Numbered from the stretch's first letter, positions 17,919-27,683 are shown. The stretch is 64,000 nt of DNA from a cyanobacterium PCC 7702 (GCA_000332255.1 KB235926.1:2368734-2432733); one strand, 5' to 3'. The notes: generated by a model not told the origin, from the sequence alone. A program made the numbers and translations.

Positions 17919-20201
17919 ATGATACCGGACACACTAATGACACCGGACAAAATTGTTTTGGATGGAAAAATCTTTGTTCCTGCAGAATTAATACCTATCC
18001 CAGAATGGCCTTGCGCAATTAGTGAAAGACCGCGATCGACACTTACAGTCAAAGACGATGATTTATTTTTAGTAACTGATGTTTTGGGAAATATTTCCGG
18101 GTGTTCGCTTGGTGACGGCAATCCAAGCATGGGGCTATTTTGTTCGGATACGAGATTTTTGAGCCGATTGGAGTTGCAGATCGACGAGCACTCGCCGGTT
18201 TTGCTCAGCAGCACAGCTGACAGGGGTTTTTCACTTTCGGTATTGTGTACCAACCCCAGAATTCACGATCGCCTGCAAGCAGATACAGTGGGAATTCGCC
18301 GAGAAATCGTACTCAACGGCGCATTATTTGAAGAAATAGAGATATCGAACTACTGTACAACTACAGTCAGTTTTGAACTCAGTATTAGTTTTGAAGCTGA
18401 TTTTGCTGATGTATTTGAAGTTCGAGGTTGGAGTAGGGAAAAACGAGGCAAACTTTTACGCCTGCTAGAACCAAACGTGGAAGAAATTGACGGTACTACT
18501 GCTGCTCAGCTACATTTACATGCTGCTCAAGAAAAAGTGTTAACCCTTGCCTACCAAGGTTTGGACGGTGTGGTGATGGAGTCGAAGATCAATTTCCAGT
18601 ATCGCTTACCAGATTATTTCAAGGGTTACACAGCTGTTTGGCACTTGGAAATGGCACCACATGAAACACAAAAGTTGGGTTATCGAGTAAATCTGCTGAC
18701 GAATAATCAATCCAGCTCTAGTGTGAAAGCCGCTGTTACCCTTGTTCAGGCAAAAGCTGCGGAAATGATGGAAGAGCAAAACTGGGTACACCAGATTACG
18801 CGCATTCGCAGTGACGACAAAGGCATTTTTAATCGAATTATCGAGCGCGCCGAGCAGGATATGTATTTGTTGCGCCAATCCTTTGGCAAATATAAAACAG
18901 TTTCTGCGGGGGTGCCTTGGTATTCAACCCTATTCGGACGAGATTCTATTATTACAGCTTCTCAAACTTTAATGTTAAATCCCCAAATTGCCAAGGAGAC
19001 TCTTCTTCTTTTGGCGCAATATCAAGGTAAAGTCGAGGATGAATGGCGCGAAGAAGAACCAGGTAAAATTCTCCACGAGATGCGCTTTGGGGAGCTAGCT
19101 CGCTGTCAAGAAATACCCCACACGCCTTACTACGGTACTGTTGATGCTACCCCTTTGTGGCTGATGCTTTATGCCGAATACTATGCTTGGACTCACGACC
19201 GGGAAACCTTGGAACAACTTTGGCCCAACGCACTGGCGGCGATGGAGTGGATCGACCGTAACATGAAAACTACTGGTTATCTTACCTACTGTCGCAAATC
19301 CAAACGCGGTCTTGCTAATCAAGGCTGGAAAGACTCTGGCGATTGTATTGTTAACCGTAAGGGTGAACTTGCTAACGGCGCGATCGCTCTTTGTGAAGTG
19401 CAAGGTTATGTTTACGCGGCAAAAATGCGTTTGGTAGAAATTGCAAGGATAAACAAGCGCTTCGATTTGGCAGATACCTGGTTGGAAGAAGCAAAAAACT
19501 TGAAGTTGCGGTTTAACAGAGATTTTTGGATGGAAGACCAGGATTTTTGTGCCTTAGCTTTAGATGGAGATGGCAAACAAGTAGATAGCATTACCTCCAA
19601 CCCTGGTCATTGCTTGCTTCTAGGCATTTTTACTCCGGAAAAAGCTTACAGCGTTGCGGAGCGGTTGCGGGCACCCGATATGTTTAACGGTTGGGGTATT
19701 CGCACCTTAAGCAGTTTGTCACCAGCTTATAATCCCATGGGTTATCATATTGGCTCTGTGTGGCCGCACGATAATTCTTTGATTGCAATGGGGTTGCGAT
19801 CGCTGGGCTTGATCGACCAAGCCTTGGAAATTTTTGAAGGTTTGTTCGACATGACTAAAAAACAGCCCTATCACCGTCCTCCCGAACTTTTCTGCGGCTT
19901 CGAGCGCCTTGACAGCGACAGCACTCCCGTGCAATACCCGGTTGCCTGCAGTCCTCAAGCTTGGGCTACTGGTAGTATCTTTCAACTGTTGCAAATGATG
20001 GTGAACTTGGTACCTGATGCTCCCAACAACTGTCTGAGAATTATCGACCCTGCTTTACCAGAATCCATTCATCGCCTGTCACTTCATAACCTGCGCGTCG
20101 GTCCTACTATTCTCGATTTAGAATTCGAGCGTTCCGGTAGCACCACTGCTTGTCGAGTCGCCAAGAAGCGAGGTAATCTCCGCGTTGTTATTGAAGCTTA
20201 A
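17919..20201 (+). CDS. Amylo-alpha-1,6-glucosidase / glycogen-debranching-type protein
   Basis: A 760-residue two-domain protein. The N-terminal beta-rich domain (about 40-230, GDE_N_bis type) starts around DDLFLVTDVLGNISG. The C-terminal (alpha/alpha)6 barrel carries LFGRDSIITASQTL, EEPGKILHEMRFGELA, YYGTVDATPLWL, NQGWKDSGDCI and GSVWPHDNSLIAMGL, where acidic residues likely act in hydrolysis. The family cleaves alpha-glucosidic bonds in glycogen-like polymers or oligosaccharides; it is distinct from the GH13 debranching enzyme GlgX. No signal peptide is seen. The 5' neighbour is a GT4 gene. The exact substrate is not deducible. Confidence 0.88.
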   Translation: MIPDTLMTPDKIVLDGKIFVPAELIPIPEWPCAISERPRSTLTVKDDDLFLVTDVLGNISGCSLGDGNPSMGLFCSDTRFLSRLELQIDEHSPVLLSSTADRGFSLSVLCTNPRIHDRLQADTVGIRREIVLNGALFEEIEISNYCTTTVSFELSISFEADFADVFEVRGWSREKRGKLLRLLEPNVEEIDGTTAAQLHLHAAQEKVLTLAYQGLDGVVMESKINFQYRLPDYFKGYTAVWHLEMAPHETQKLGYRVNLLTNNQSSSSVKAAVTLVQAKAAEMMEEQNWVHQITRIRSDDKGIFNRIIERAEQDMYLLRQSFGKYKTVSAGVPWYSTLFGRDSIITASQTLMLNPQIAKETLLLLAQYQGKVEDEWREEEPGKILHEMRFGELARCQEIPHTPYYGTVDATPLWLMLYAEYYAWTHDRETLEQLWPNALAAMEWIDRNMKTTGYLTYCRKSKRGLANQGWKDSGDCIVNRKGELANGAIALCEVQGYVYAAKMRLVEIARINKRFDLADTWLEEAKNLKLRFNRDFWMEDQDFCALALDGDGKQVDSITSNPGHCLLLGIFTPEKAYSVAERLRAPDMFNGWGIRTLSSLSPAYNPMGYHIGSVWPHDNSLIAMGLRSLGLIDQALEIFEGLFDMTKKQPYHRPPELFCGFERLDSDSTPVQYPVACSPQAWATGSIFQLLQMMVNLVPDAPNNCLRIIDPALPESIHRLSLHNLRVGPTILDLEFERSGSTTACRVAKKRGNLRVVIEA

Positions 20202-20312
20202 GAGCAACTTAGGACAAAATATACACTGCTTGCTTACCATTGGCGTTGGGACTTTTGGAGGAGTGCGTATTTCTAACCCGATACCCCTATCCTCCTTTTT
20301 CTTTTTGCCTAA

Positions 20313-20648
20313 CTAGCTTTCGTCCTGAGTTTCGCTCTTGTTGTGTCCTGGAGAAGACTCGTAAAGCGCATCTAGCTGCTGGCGAGCGTCTTCAACGTTT
20401 ATAGAACGCATCACCAGTAACGGTTCTTTAATTAAATTACCCGAACTATCCAACAGTTCTGGATGCGGTTTGAATGACCTTTTGGATGCTGGATAGGGAA
20501 AGTTAGCTCGGTGAGCAGCTGTTGACGAGTACCTTGCTGGATAGTTCCGTTCTCTGTCAAAACTGAACATAATTAGGTTGCGAATTAAATTAGCAACAGC
20601 TATGCAAGCAAGAATCGTAAAAGCAAGAATATAAATCAGGTGTAACAT
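20313..20648 (-). CDS. DUF2973 family protein, single-pass membrane
   Basis: A 111-residue protein with one N-terminal membrane helix (MLHLIYILAFTILACIAVANLI). A basic segment and a short conserved tail (HPELLDSSGNLIKEPLLVMRSINVEDARQQLDALYESS) follow. The pattern matches cyanobacterial DUF2973, whose function is unknown. DUF2605 lies directly upstream on the same strand; these two DUFs occurring together suggests a shared role, and they are probably co-transcribed across a 171-bp gap. Confidence 0.82.
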   Translation of the reverse strand: MLHLIYILAFTILACIAVANLIRNLIMFSFDRERNYPARYSSTAAHRANFPYPASKRSFKPHPELLDSSGNLIKEPLLVMRSINVEDARQQLDALYESSPGHNKSETQDES

Positions 20649-20819
20649 CGGGTTTTCCTCCAGGACAGCAATTGTTCAAAAATTCTACTGTTTTGGTTGC
20701 AAAGATTGGCTTTGCTTGAGCCAGACAATCCAAAAGTATTTACAACTGCGGCAGACTGCCGTAATTAAGGTATCATATAATACATAATTTCTTAACTAAG
20801 AAAGGATTTAATACTCTTT

Positions 20820-21158
20820 TTATATGTTGTCTTGCTTGGGATAATTAGCCTGTTCGCCACGAAACTGCATGGCCAGCTGCCAATATTCAGATAGAAGTTG
20901 ATGCCAGGGCTTTATAGCTGCCATATCTATTCCTGCTTGTCCTTGTGTGACATGAAACAGCATTTTGGCTGCCTTTACTTGTTCTTGGGCTTCCTTAACT
21001 CGCTCCAATAAGGCTAATTGTTCCTGAGCATCCAAAAATGAAAGCTGTTCTGTTTCCAGAAGGTGACGCGCTCGCGCAAACCAATACTGAAAGTCCTCTA
21101 GCAGTGGTTGCAACACTGTTTTTAACAGCTCGGGTTCTGGTAAATTAGAGTCTCGCAT
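20820..21158 (-). CDS. DUF2605 family protein
   Basis: A soluble, mostly helical protein of 112 residues when started at MRDSNLPEPELLK (21158); a start seven codons earlier exists. The sequence (LQPLLEDFQYWFARARHLLE, FLDAQEQLALLERVKEAQEQV, MLFHVTQGQAGIDMAAIKPWHQLL) matches cyanobacterial DUF2605. No enzymatic motif is visible. It lies upstream of DUF2973 on the same strand. Confidence 0.82.
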   Translation of the reverse strand: MRDSNLPEPELLKTVLQPLLEDFQYWFARARHLLETEQLSFLDAQEQLALLERVKEAQEQVKAAKMLFHVTQGQAGIDMAAIKPWHQLLSEYWQLAMQFRGEQANYPKQDNI

Positions 21159-21562
21159 AATTGACAAGCATATTTCCAAGTTTCTTACTAATATTAATAT
21201 TATTTATGATTCTTAACATTTTTTGCCACCTCCTGCTGAGGATAAAGACAAAATGTAGCCCTAAATACATTATTAATATTTTATATACTTGCAATAAGTT
21301 TTGTACTAACCTTCAGGTAGAGTAAGTAAATGTTTTATGAATGCGATCGCAAAAATAGAAATACCATTTTAAGCAAGCATGCTTTCAAAACCTCAAAGCT
21401 AAGATGTTCAGAAATTTATAGCGACACAGAAGAGGAAATATGTTTTTGCATTTGCCTCGAGCATGTCGCTTAAAACCAAGAGGGATGGAATGTTATGACT
21501 GATGGCTCATAACGCCACATCAGGCTAGCTAATATATATTTCAATCGTAGAAATTATCAACA
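21159..21562. other. Intergenic region with two hairpins in the thrS leader
   Basis: About 400 bp between the divergent DUF2605 and thrS genes. AGCGACA (21420-21426) pairs with TGTCGCT (21464-21470) across 37 nt, and GTTATGA (21492-21498) pairs with TCATAAC (21507-21513) across 8 nt. The second lies 50 bp before the thrS start, so both could be in the thrS 5' UTR. A regulatory role is inference. Confidence 0.45.
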
Positions 21563-23422
21563 ATGACGTCGCCAATGGATGAACAGCTAATGTCGCCTTC
21601 CGAAAACTCCAATCAATTACAACAACCCGAGCAAAAAATTTATCTGCCGCGTACGAGCGAATCAGAGAATTTAAAAAAAATTCGCCACACCGCATCCCAC
21701 GTGATGGCAATGGCGGTACAAAAGCTGTTTCCGAAGGCACAAGTCACAATTGGTCCCTGGATTGAAAACGGCTTTTACTACGACTTCGATCATCCAGAGC
21801 CGTTTACCGACAAGGATCTCAAAGCCATCAAGAAAGAGATGGATAAAATTATTCAACGAAAACTACCAGTAATCCGGGAAGAAGTTAGTCGCCAAGAAGC
21901 TGAACGCCGAATTAAGGAAATTAACGAACCCTACAAGCTAGAGATCCTAGCAGATATTAAAGAAGAACCCATCACAATCTACCATTTAGGGGATGAATGG
22001 TGGGATTTGTGCGCCGGTCCCCATTTAGAAAATACTCAACAATTAAACCCCAAAGCAATTGAACTAGAAAGTGTAGCTGGCGCTTACTGGCGTGGAGATG
22101 AAACCAAGGCGCAATTGCAACGCATATACGGTACTGCTTGGGAAACGCCAGAACAGCTAGCAGAATATAAAAGGCGCAAACAAGAAGCACTGCGACGCGA
22201 TCACCGAAGACTGGGTAAAGAACTAGGATTGTTTATATTTTCTGACTTAGTAGGGCCGGGGTTGCCGTTGTGGACGCCAAAAGGTACTCTCCTGCGCAGT
22301 CTGTTAGAAGATTTTCTCAAACAAGAACAGCTAAAACGTGGTTATTTACAAGTAATTACACCTCACATTGCCAGAGTAGATTTGTTTAAAACTTCCGGAC
22401 ACTGGCAAAAATATAAGGAAGATATGTTCCCGATGATGGCGGAGGATGAACAAGCTCAAGAAACGGAACAAGGTTTTGTTCTCAGACCAATGAATTGTCC
22501 GTTCCACATTCAGATTTATAAAAGTCAACTGCGTTCTTATCGGGAACTACCGATGCGTTTGGCAGAATTTGGTACTGTCTATCGCTTTGAACAATCAGGA
22601 GAATTAGGTGGTTTAACGCGGGTGCGCGGCTTTACGGTGGATGATTCCCATATTTTTGTCACGCCAGAACAGTTAGATAGCGAATTTCTGGGCGTTGTAG
22701 AGTTAATTTTGTCAGTTTTCAGAAAACTGCAACTGAAAAATTTTAAAGCCAGACTCAGCTTCCGCGACCCCAGCAGCGATAAGTATATCGGTTCCGATGA
22801 AGTTTGGGACAAAGCCGAAAGTGCAATTCGCCGCGCTGTGGAACATCTGGGGATGAACTATTTTGAAGCCAGAGGAGAAGCAGCTTTTTACGGTCCTAAA
22901 CTGGACTTTATCTTTCAAGATGCTCTCGAGCGTGAATGGCAATTAGGAACTGTACAAGTAGATTACAACTTACCAGAAAGGTTTGATTTAGAGTATGTAG
23001 CCGAAGACGGTACTCGCAAGCGTCCGGTGATGATTCACCGCGCGCCTTTTGGTTCCTTAGAAAGACTGATTGGTATTTTAATCGAAGAATATGCAGGAGA
23101 TTTTCCTTTATGGCTGGCGCCGGTGCAAATTAGATTGTTGCCAGTAAGCGAACAACAGCTTGATTTTGCTCGAGAAGTGGCAGCGAAAATGAAAAAAGAA
23201 GGTATTCGCGTCGAGGTAGATAGCAGCGGCGATCGCCTCAGTAAACTGATTCGCAATGCGGAAAAAGAGAAAATCCCCGTTATGGCTGTGGTAGGAGCTA
23301 AAGAAGTAGAAACTAATAGTTTAAGTATCCGCACTCGCCCAAATCGAGACTTGGGGCCTATACCTGTTGGTGAGGTTTTGGGTAAGATGAAGGAAGCGAT
23401 CGCTAAGTTCGAGAATTTTTAA
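21563..23422 (+). CDS. thrS: Threonyl-tRNA synthetase
   Basis: ThrRS charges tRNA-Thr; it is a class II enzyme with a zinc site. The 619-residue product lacks the N-terminal TGS domain of the E. coli enzyme and begins almost directly with the editing domain (HTASHVMAMAVQKLF, GPHLENTQQL). The catalytic core follows with motif 1, MNCPFHIQIYKS (zinc Cys), TRVRGFTVDDSHIF (zinc His) and HRAPFGSLERL. The C-terminal anticodon-binding domain is VQIRLLPVSEQQLDFAREVA onward. Cyanobacterial ThrRS typically has this shorter form. In-frame ATGs at 21575 and 21590 are alternative starts. Confidence 0.96.
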   Translation: MTSPMDEQLMSPSENSNQLQQPEQKIYLPRTSESENLKKIRHTASHVMAMAVQKLFPKAQVTIGPWIENGFYYDFDHPEPFTDKDLKAIKKEMDKIIQRKLPVIREEVSRQEAERRIKEINEPYKLEILADIKEEPITIYHLGDEWWDLCAGPHLENTQQLNPKAIELESVAGAYWRGDETKAQLQRIYGTAWETPEQLAEYKRRKQEALRRDHRRLGKELGLFIFSDLVGPGLPLWTPKGTLLRSLLEDFLKQEQLKRGYLQVITPHIARVDLFKTSGHWQKYKEDMFPMMAEDEQAQETEQGFVLRPMNCPFHIQIYKSQLRSYRELPMRLAEFGTVYRFEQSGELGGLTRVRGFTVDDSHIFVTPEQLDSEFLGVVELILSVFRKLQLKNFKARLSFRDPSSDKYIGSDEVWDKAESAIRRAVEHLGMNYFEARGEAAFYGPKLDFIFQDALEREWQLGTVQVDYNLPERFDLEYVAEDGTRKRPVMIHRAPFGSLERLIGILIEEYAGDFPLWLAPVQIRLLPVSEQQLDFAREVAAKMKKEGIRVEVDSSGDRLSKLIRNAEKEKIPVMAVVGAKEVETNSLSIRTRPNRDLGPIPVGEVLGKMKEAIAKFENF

Positions 23423-23490
23423 CAAAGTTGTAGGTAGGCAGCATTGTCCACCTAACATACTAGCAATATAAATTATTTCAAAATTAGATT

Positions 23491-23679
23491 ATGAGTAGTG
23501 CAAAACAAAAGATACAATCTCTTTTGAATCAATTACCTGATAATTGTTCCATAGAAGATGTTCAATATCATTTATACGTAATTGAAACAGTTCGTCGCGG
23601 TTTGGAAATATCCGACCATCAAGGAACAAGAACTCAAAATGAGGCCGAAGAACGATTGAACAAATGGCTTATCAAGTAG
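23491..23679 (+). CDS. Putative antitoxin of a type II toxin-antitoxin pair
   Basis: A 62-residue acidic, helical protein (CSIEDVQYHLYVIETVRRGLEISD) overlapping the toxin gene by 16 bp, the usual antitoxin-first layout. The sequence resembles the small antitoxins that accompany ParE/RelE toxins in cyanobacteria. No ribbon-helix-helix or HTH is obvious at this length, so autoregulation cannot be claimed. It should neutralise the adjacent toxin by direct binding. Confidence 0.7.
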   Translation: MSSAKQKIQSLLNQLPDNCSIEDVQYHLYVIETVRRGLEISDHQGTRTQNEAEERLNKWLIK

Positions 23680-23954
23680 TGTGGTCCCCCAAAGCATTAG
23701 ATGATGTAGAAGCAATTGCCATATACATAGCTCGTGATTCGGCTTCCTATGCTGCAGTAGTAGTGAAAAGAATTCTGGATGCCACAGTTCACATCCGTAA
23801 ATCCCCTTTTTCTGGTCAAATTGTACCGGAGTTTGGAGATAGTAATATCAGGGAATATTCGGTATTTAGTTACCGAATGATTTATCGCATTCAGGATAAT
23901 ATTATTACTATTGCTGCAGTGCTTTACGGGAAAACACTACTTGATAAATTTTGA
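23664..23954 (+). CDS. RelE/ParE-family toxin
   Basis: A 96-residue protein with the compact RelE/ParE fold: N-terminal VVWSPKALDDVEAIAIYIARDS (helix with the DxxxIxxYI pattern), a middle SPFSGQIVPEFGDSNIREYSVFSYRMIYRI, and terminal strand IITIAAVLYGK. The REYSVFSYRMIYRI segment is the hallmark of the family. ParE-like members poison gyrase and RelE-like members cleave ribosome-bound mRNA; sequence alone does not settle which applies here. It is translationally coupled to the antitoxin and ended by the terminator at 24096. Confidence 0.85.
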   Translation: MAYQVVWSPKALDDVEAIAIYIARDSASYAAVVVKRILDATVHIRKSPFSGQIVPEFGDSNIREYSVFSYRMIYRIQDNIITIAAVLYGKTLLDKF

Positions 23955-23981
23955 GCCTTGAGCGGCGAACAACAATAAATT

Positions 23982-24002
23982 AGGGTGGTTAGAGCCCACC
24001 CT
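23982..24002 (+). other. Stem-loop after the toxin gene
   Basis: AGGGTGG (23982-23988) pairs perfectly with CCACCCT (23996-24002) across a 7-nt loop, 27 bp after the toxin stop. It lacks a T-tract and is probably a 3'-end structure rather than a complete terminator. Confidence 0.4.
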
Positions 24003-24095
24003 TACCGGAGAATTTGAATTTTGGCAAGGTTTAGTAATTTCGACTGTAGTTTTGGGTTTGGTGTTACTATACTCTTTTACAGGTAGACAAACATT

Positions 24096-24134
24096 GGGAG
24101 CGATCTTTCAAAATCGCCCCCTATTTTTATTTCT
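24096..24134 (+). terminator. Terminator after the toxin-antitoxin operon
   Basis: GGGAGCGAT (24096-24104) pairs with ATCGCCCCC (24113-24121) with one A-C mismatch and an 8-nt loop, followed by TATTTTTATTTCT. It is oriented to stop plus-strand transcription before it runs into ndhD1, which ends at 24176 on the other strand. Confidence 0.65.
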
Positions 24135-24175
24135 CAGACTATTTAATAGCACCAGCCTCTGCAAGAAATATTATT

Positions 24176-25795
24176 TTATTCAGCTACATTAACTAAACCT
24201 GAAGCTTGTGTACTACCCAGTGTTGGCACTGCAAAAACACTAGAATACAAACTTGATGGTTGCTGTTTTGCTACTACTGGTAGAAATTGACGAGCATGGG
24301 TGGCAACTTCCACGGTTTTCACATCATAAGTTTGTGTTGCCAATTTAGGGTACAGACCTATACCGATAATAGGAATCAGCAGACAAGCAGTAATAAAAAG
24401 TTCGCGGGGTTTGACATCAACTACTGCTGCATCTAAATATAGCTCGCTGGTGTTCTTACCGTAGAAGACTTGGCGCAGCATTGATAGCAGATAAATCGGA
24501 GTCATAATCACCCCTACAGCACTCAGCAACACAACCACAATTTTGAAGCCGGAACTGTAAACATCACTGCTGGCAATTCCCAAAAATACCATGATCTCGC
24601 CAACAAAGCCACTCATTCCCGGTAGTGCTAGAGATGCCATTGCACCAGCTGTGAACAAAGCAAAAGTTCTCGGCATTACTTTGGCCAGTCCACCCATGCG
24701 ATCCATCATCAAAGTGTGGGTACGCTCGTAGGTGACGCCAGAGAGGAAAAACAAGGTAGCAGCAATCAGGCCGTGGGAAATCATTTGCAATACGGCACCA
24801 CTTATTCCTAATTCTGTATAGGAAGCGATACCAACCAGCACGAAGCCCATGTGAGCAATGGATGAATAAGCTAAGCGACGCTTGAGATTAGTTTGAGCAA
24901 ATGCACAGCAAGCTCCGTAAACAATATTGACTACCCCTAAAACCGCTAATACTGGAGCAAAGTAAACGTGGGCGTCGGCTAGAGTTTCCATGTTGATGCG
25001 GATAAGTCCGTAACCGCCCATCTTTAACAATACGCCGGCTAAAATCATTGAACCCGGTGCAGAAGCTTCACCGTGAGCATCTGGCAACCAGGTGTGGAGA
25101 GGGAAAATTGGCAACTTGACGCCGAATGCAATTAAAAAGCCTGCATAAACCAGAATTTCCAAAGCTTTGGGGTATTGCTTCATTGCCAAAGTTGGAATAT
25201 CGAAGCTTTGGGGGTCTCCATACAATGCCATGGCAAAAGCTGCTACTAAGATAAATATGGAAGCAGCGGCTGTGTAAAGAATAAATTTGGTCGCTGCATA
25301 GCGGCGCTTTTGTCCTCCCCAGATGGAAATCAATAGGTACACAGGTACTAATTCAATTTCCCACATTAGGAAGAACAATAACAGGTCCTGAGCCACAAAA
25401 ACGCCAATCTGGGCGCTGTACAACACAAGCATCAGACCGTAAAATAAACGCGGCTTGTTCGTAACTTTCCAAGCCGCGAAGATTGCAAGTGTGTTAATTA
25501 AGCCTGTCAGGAGCACTAGGGGCATTGATAATCCATCTACTGCTACTGACCAGTTTAAGCCCAACTGCGGTATCCAGGGATATTTTTCCACTAGCTGGTA
25601 GGTCGGGTTTTGCAAGTCATAGTAATGCCAACAGGCATAGATCATTAAGGCAAAGTCGGCGATCGCTACTCCCAAAGTGTACCAACGAGCGGTTTTGCCT
25701 TCTTTATCTGGAAGCAGCGGCATTGCTAAAGCAGCCACCAACGGTAAGAGAATTATAGTTGTTAACCAGGGAATTTCTGCAACCATCACTGACAA
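24176..25795 (-). CDS. ndhD1: NAD(P)H-quinone oxidoreductase subunit 4 (NdhD1)
   Basis: NdhD is a proton-pumping antiporter-like subunit of the photosynthetic NDH-1 complex in the thylakoid membrane. The 539-residue, about 14-helix protein shows the conserved glutamate helix [18 protein letters not shown], the lysine region [18 protein letters not shown] followed by [19 protein letters not shown], and [20 protein letters not shown]. Sequence and length point to the NdhD1 type, which serves respiration and cyclic electron flow, rather than the CO2-uptake paralogues NdhD3/D4. The usual ndhF partner is not adjacent in the window. It is a single gene, with 260 bp before the next gene upstream. 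Confidence 0.92.
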   Translation of the reverse strand: MSVMVAEIPWLTTIILLPLVAALAMPLLPDKEGKTARWYTLGVAIADFALMIYACWHYYDLQNPTYQLVEKYPWIPQLGLNWSVAVDGLSMPLVLLTGLINTLAIFAAWKVTNKPRLFYGLMLVLYSAQIGVFVAQDLLLFFLMWEIELVPVYLLISIWGGQKRRYAATKFILYTAAASIFILVAAFAMALYGDPQSFDIPTLAMKQYPKALEILVYAGFLIAFGVKLPIFPLHTWLPDAHGEASAPGSMILAGVLLKMGGYGLIRINMETLADAHVYFAPVLAVLGVVNIVYGACCAFAQTNLKRRLAYSSIAHMGFVLVGIASYTELGISGAVLQMISHGLIAATLFFLSGVTYERTHTLMMDRMGGLAKVMPRTFALFTAGAMASLALPGMSGFVGEIMVFLGIASSDVYSSGFKIVVVLLSAVGVIMTPIYLLSMLRQVFYGKNTSELYLDAAVVDVKPRELFITACLLIPIIGIGLYPKLATQTYDVKTVEVATHARQFLPVVAKQQPSSLYSSVFAVPTLGSTQASGLVNVAE

Positions 25796-26057
25796 TTACT
25801 TTACTATTTCGATTTTAGTTACATTATATTAAGCAATTCATACTTTTGTAAATGTAATTTCTCTCTACTGGCGGATATTTTAGTAATAAATACTTAAAAA
25901 AACAACAATTTTCTGGAAAATGTAAATAAATATTAAGCAAAACTCCCTGACTTGGCAAACAAGTCCGAGAGCCGGGTTATTAGTTTATTTTTTGTAAAGT
26001 TACGATCTGGGGTGGGAGGGAGAAGAGGGGAGATTGTGTGTATTTTTATGCTTATTT

Positions 26058-26564
26058 TTAAACAATACGGTTGACAATTGTCCAGACTTCTCCATCAGAA
26101 CGGACATGGGGGACAGAAATAGTCTGAAAACCGGTGATAAATGGCTTGTAATAAATTTGCCAGTAAACAGGACTGAGGCGATCGGCGCAAGCCTTGAGAC
26201 TGCGTATTTCTGTTGCCAGTTGTGCCGCTAGTTCATTAATACGTTCGGCGTGAATTTGAGCCTGTTTTTTTGCCTCCTCTAATTGCTGCTGTTGGATTGA
26301 CTGGATCTGACGAGGTGTTAGCTGAGCTTGTTTTTTTGTTAATAAAGCTTCCAAAGCGGCAATAGCGTCATCTATCCCTTTCAATTGGGCAAATAATTCA
26401 GCGTTTTCTTGAGCTTGGCGACGGTATAGTTGTACTATTGCTTGGGGTGAGGATGAATCGTTTTCTAAGGGTGTAATTTGGACGGCGAAAGAAGCGCGTT
26501 CTTGACGCAAGGCCTGGATTTGGGACTGAATTGCTGCTATTTCTGCTGTTTGCTCCTGCTCCAT
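26058..26564 (-). CDS. Hypothetical coiled-coil protein
   Basis: About 168 residues from the ATG at 26564 (MEQEQTAEIAAIQ); an upstream start would run into thrB. It is almost entirely helical: QSQIQALRQERAS, KGIDDAIAALEALLTKKQAQL and QQQLEEAKKQAQIHAERINELAAQLATEI are heptad-rich. It closes with a short aromatic tail (YWQIYYKPFITGFQTISVPHVRS). I do not recognise the family. The start lies 29 bp after the thrB stop on the same strand, so the two are probably co-transcribed. Confidence 0.7.
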   Translation of the reverse strand: MEQEQTAEIAAIQSQIQALRQERASFAVQITPLENDSSSPQAIVQLYRRQAQENAELFAQLKGIDDAIAALEALLTKKQAQLTPRQIQSIQQQQLEEAKKQAQIHAERINELAAQLATEIRSLKACADRLSPVYWQIYYKPFITGFQTISVPHVRSDGEVWTIVNRIV

Positions 26565-26593
26565 TTTGAATATCCCGTGTTTTGTGGTTTCAA

Positions 26594-27526
26594 CTAAGCA
26601 AGCAATGATTGGCAAAAGCTTCTTGCTCCTTGAGTGTCAACAGCCAGCGATCGCACCACTGGTGAAATTCCCTGCTGTTGCCAAGCAGAGGACATTGCCA
26701 TCGCTACAGCTTCCGAATGCACTGTATCTGTTAGTGCTAATAGTGTGGGGCCTGCACCACTGATTACCACACCGCAAGCACCGGCAGCAAGGGCAGCTTC
26801 TTGAACGGCACTGTAACCTTTAATCAGTGCTTTTCGGTAGGGTTGGTGTAATCTATCTTGCAAAGCAGCCTGTAACCAATCTTTCCTACCAGTTTCCAAA
26901 CCGCGCAACAACAGTCCAAGATGAGCTGTGTTAAAAATTGCATCTGCACGGCTGACTCGCTCTGGCAATACTAGGCGCGCCTTTTGGGTGGAAAGCTCAA
27001 AATCAGGAATTGCCACTACTGGTATAACATCTTCATGCCAAGGAATATCACAAATCTCCCAGCCCGCATCAGTGCTAGCAGCTAGACGACAACCTCCCAT
27101 TAGAGCAGGGACAACATTATCTGGATGTCCTTCCATGGCGATCGCCAATTCCATCACCTGCAACTTCGTTAAGGGTTCGCCTGCTAATAAATTAGCACCT
27201 AGCAAACCACCAACAATCGCTGTCGCCGAACTACCTAAACCCCTTGCTAAAGGTACGGCCAGTTCGATCTCAACGTGCACGGGTGGGGGAGTTTGTCTTA
27301 AGTGTTGATATAACTTTACAAAAGCTTGGTAAAGCAGATTGTTTTCATCAGTTTTAACTTGTTCTGCCTCTGAGCCGGTAACGGTAATTGTCACTCCGGT
27401 TTGATTGTGGCTTGTGAATTTAAATTTGTTATACAGCGTCAAAGCCGCGCCAATACAATCGAATCCTGGTCCCAAATTCGCAGTCGTGGCTGGAACGATA
27501 ACAGATACACAAGAAACAACAGTCAT
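26594..27526 (-). CDS. thrB: Homoserine kinase
   Basis: ThrB phosphorylates homoserine in threonine biosynthesis and belongs to the GHMP kinase superfamily. The 310-residue product has the N-terminal [21 protein letters not shown], the ATP-binding loop [16 protein letters not shown], the substrate segment [14 protein letters not shown] and the C-terminal motif [14 protein letters not shown]. Length is typical. The coiled-coil gene follows downstream in the same direction. Confidence 0.95.
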   Translation of the reverse strand: MTVVSCVSVIVPATTANLGPGFDCIGAALTLYNKFKFTSHNQTGVTITVTGSEAEQVKTDENNLLYQAFVKLYQHLRQTPPPVHVEIELAVPLARGLGSSATAIVGGLLGANLLAGEPLTKLQVMELAIAMEGHPDNVVPALMGGCRLAASTDAGWEICDIPWHEDVIPVVAIPDFELSTQKARLVLPERVSRADAIFNTAHLGLLLRGLETGRKDWLQAALQDRLHQPYRKALIKGYSAVQEAALAAGACGVVISGAGPTLLALTDTVHSEAVAMAMSSAWQQQGISPVVRSLAVDTQGARSFCQSLLA

Positions 27527-27616
27527 TTAAAAAAAAACTAACTAATCAATCAACCAGCATCTCACGTCAGCGATCGCTTTGGTCGTTAGTTGTATCAAAA
27601 AAGTTGTAAACTAATT

Positions 27617-27654
27617 AAAAAAGCGGGCTAACCGCTCTTGACCTGGTTAACCCG
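27617..27654 (-). terminator. Strong rho-independent terminator of ycf35
   Basis: On the minus strand CGGGTTAACC (27654-27645) pairs with GGTTAGCCCG (27633-27624), a 10-bp stem with one G-U pair and an 11-nt loop, and runs into CTTTTTTAATT. It begins 29 bp after the ycf35 stop and separates it from thrB. Confidence 0.85.
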
Positions 27655-27683
27655 TACAGCTTTGGGAACGCGCAGATAAACTT

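Noticed and set aside
21440-21530. Possible T-box riboswitch before thrS (AGGGATGGAATG resembles the T-box sequence)
   Set aside because: The conserved bulge sequence is not matched well, no terminator/antiterminator pair is visible, and T-boxes are not expected in cyanobacteria.
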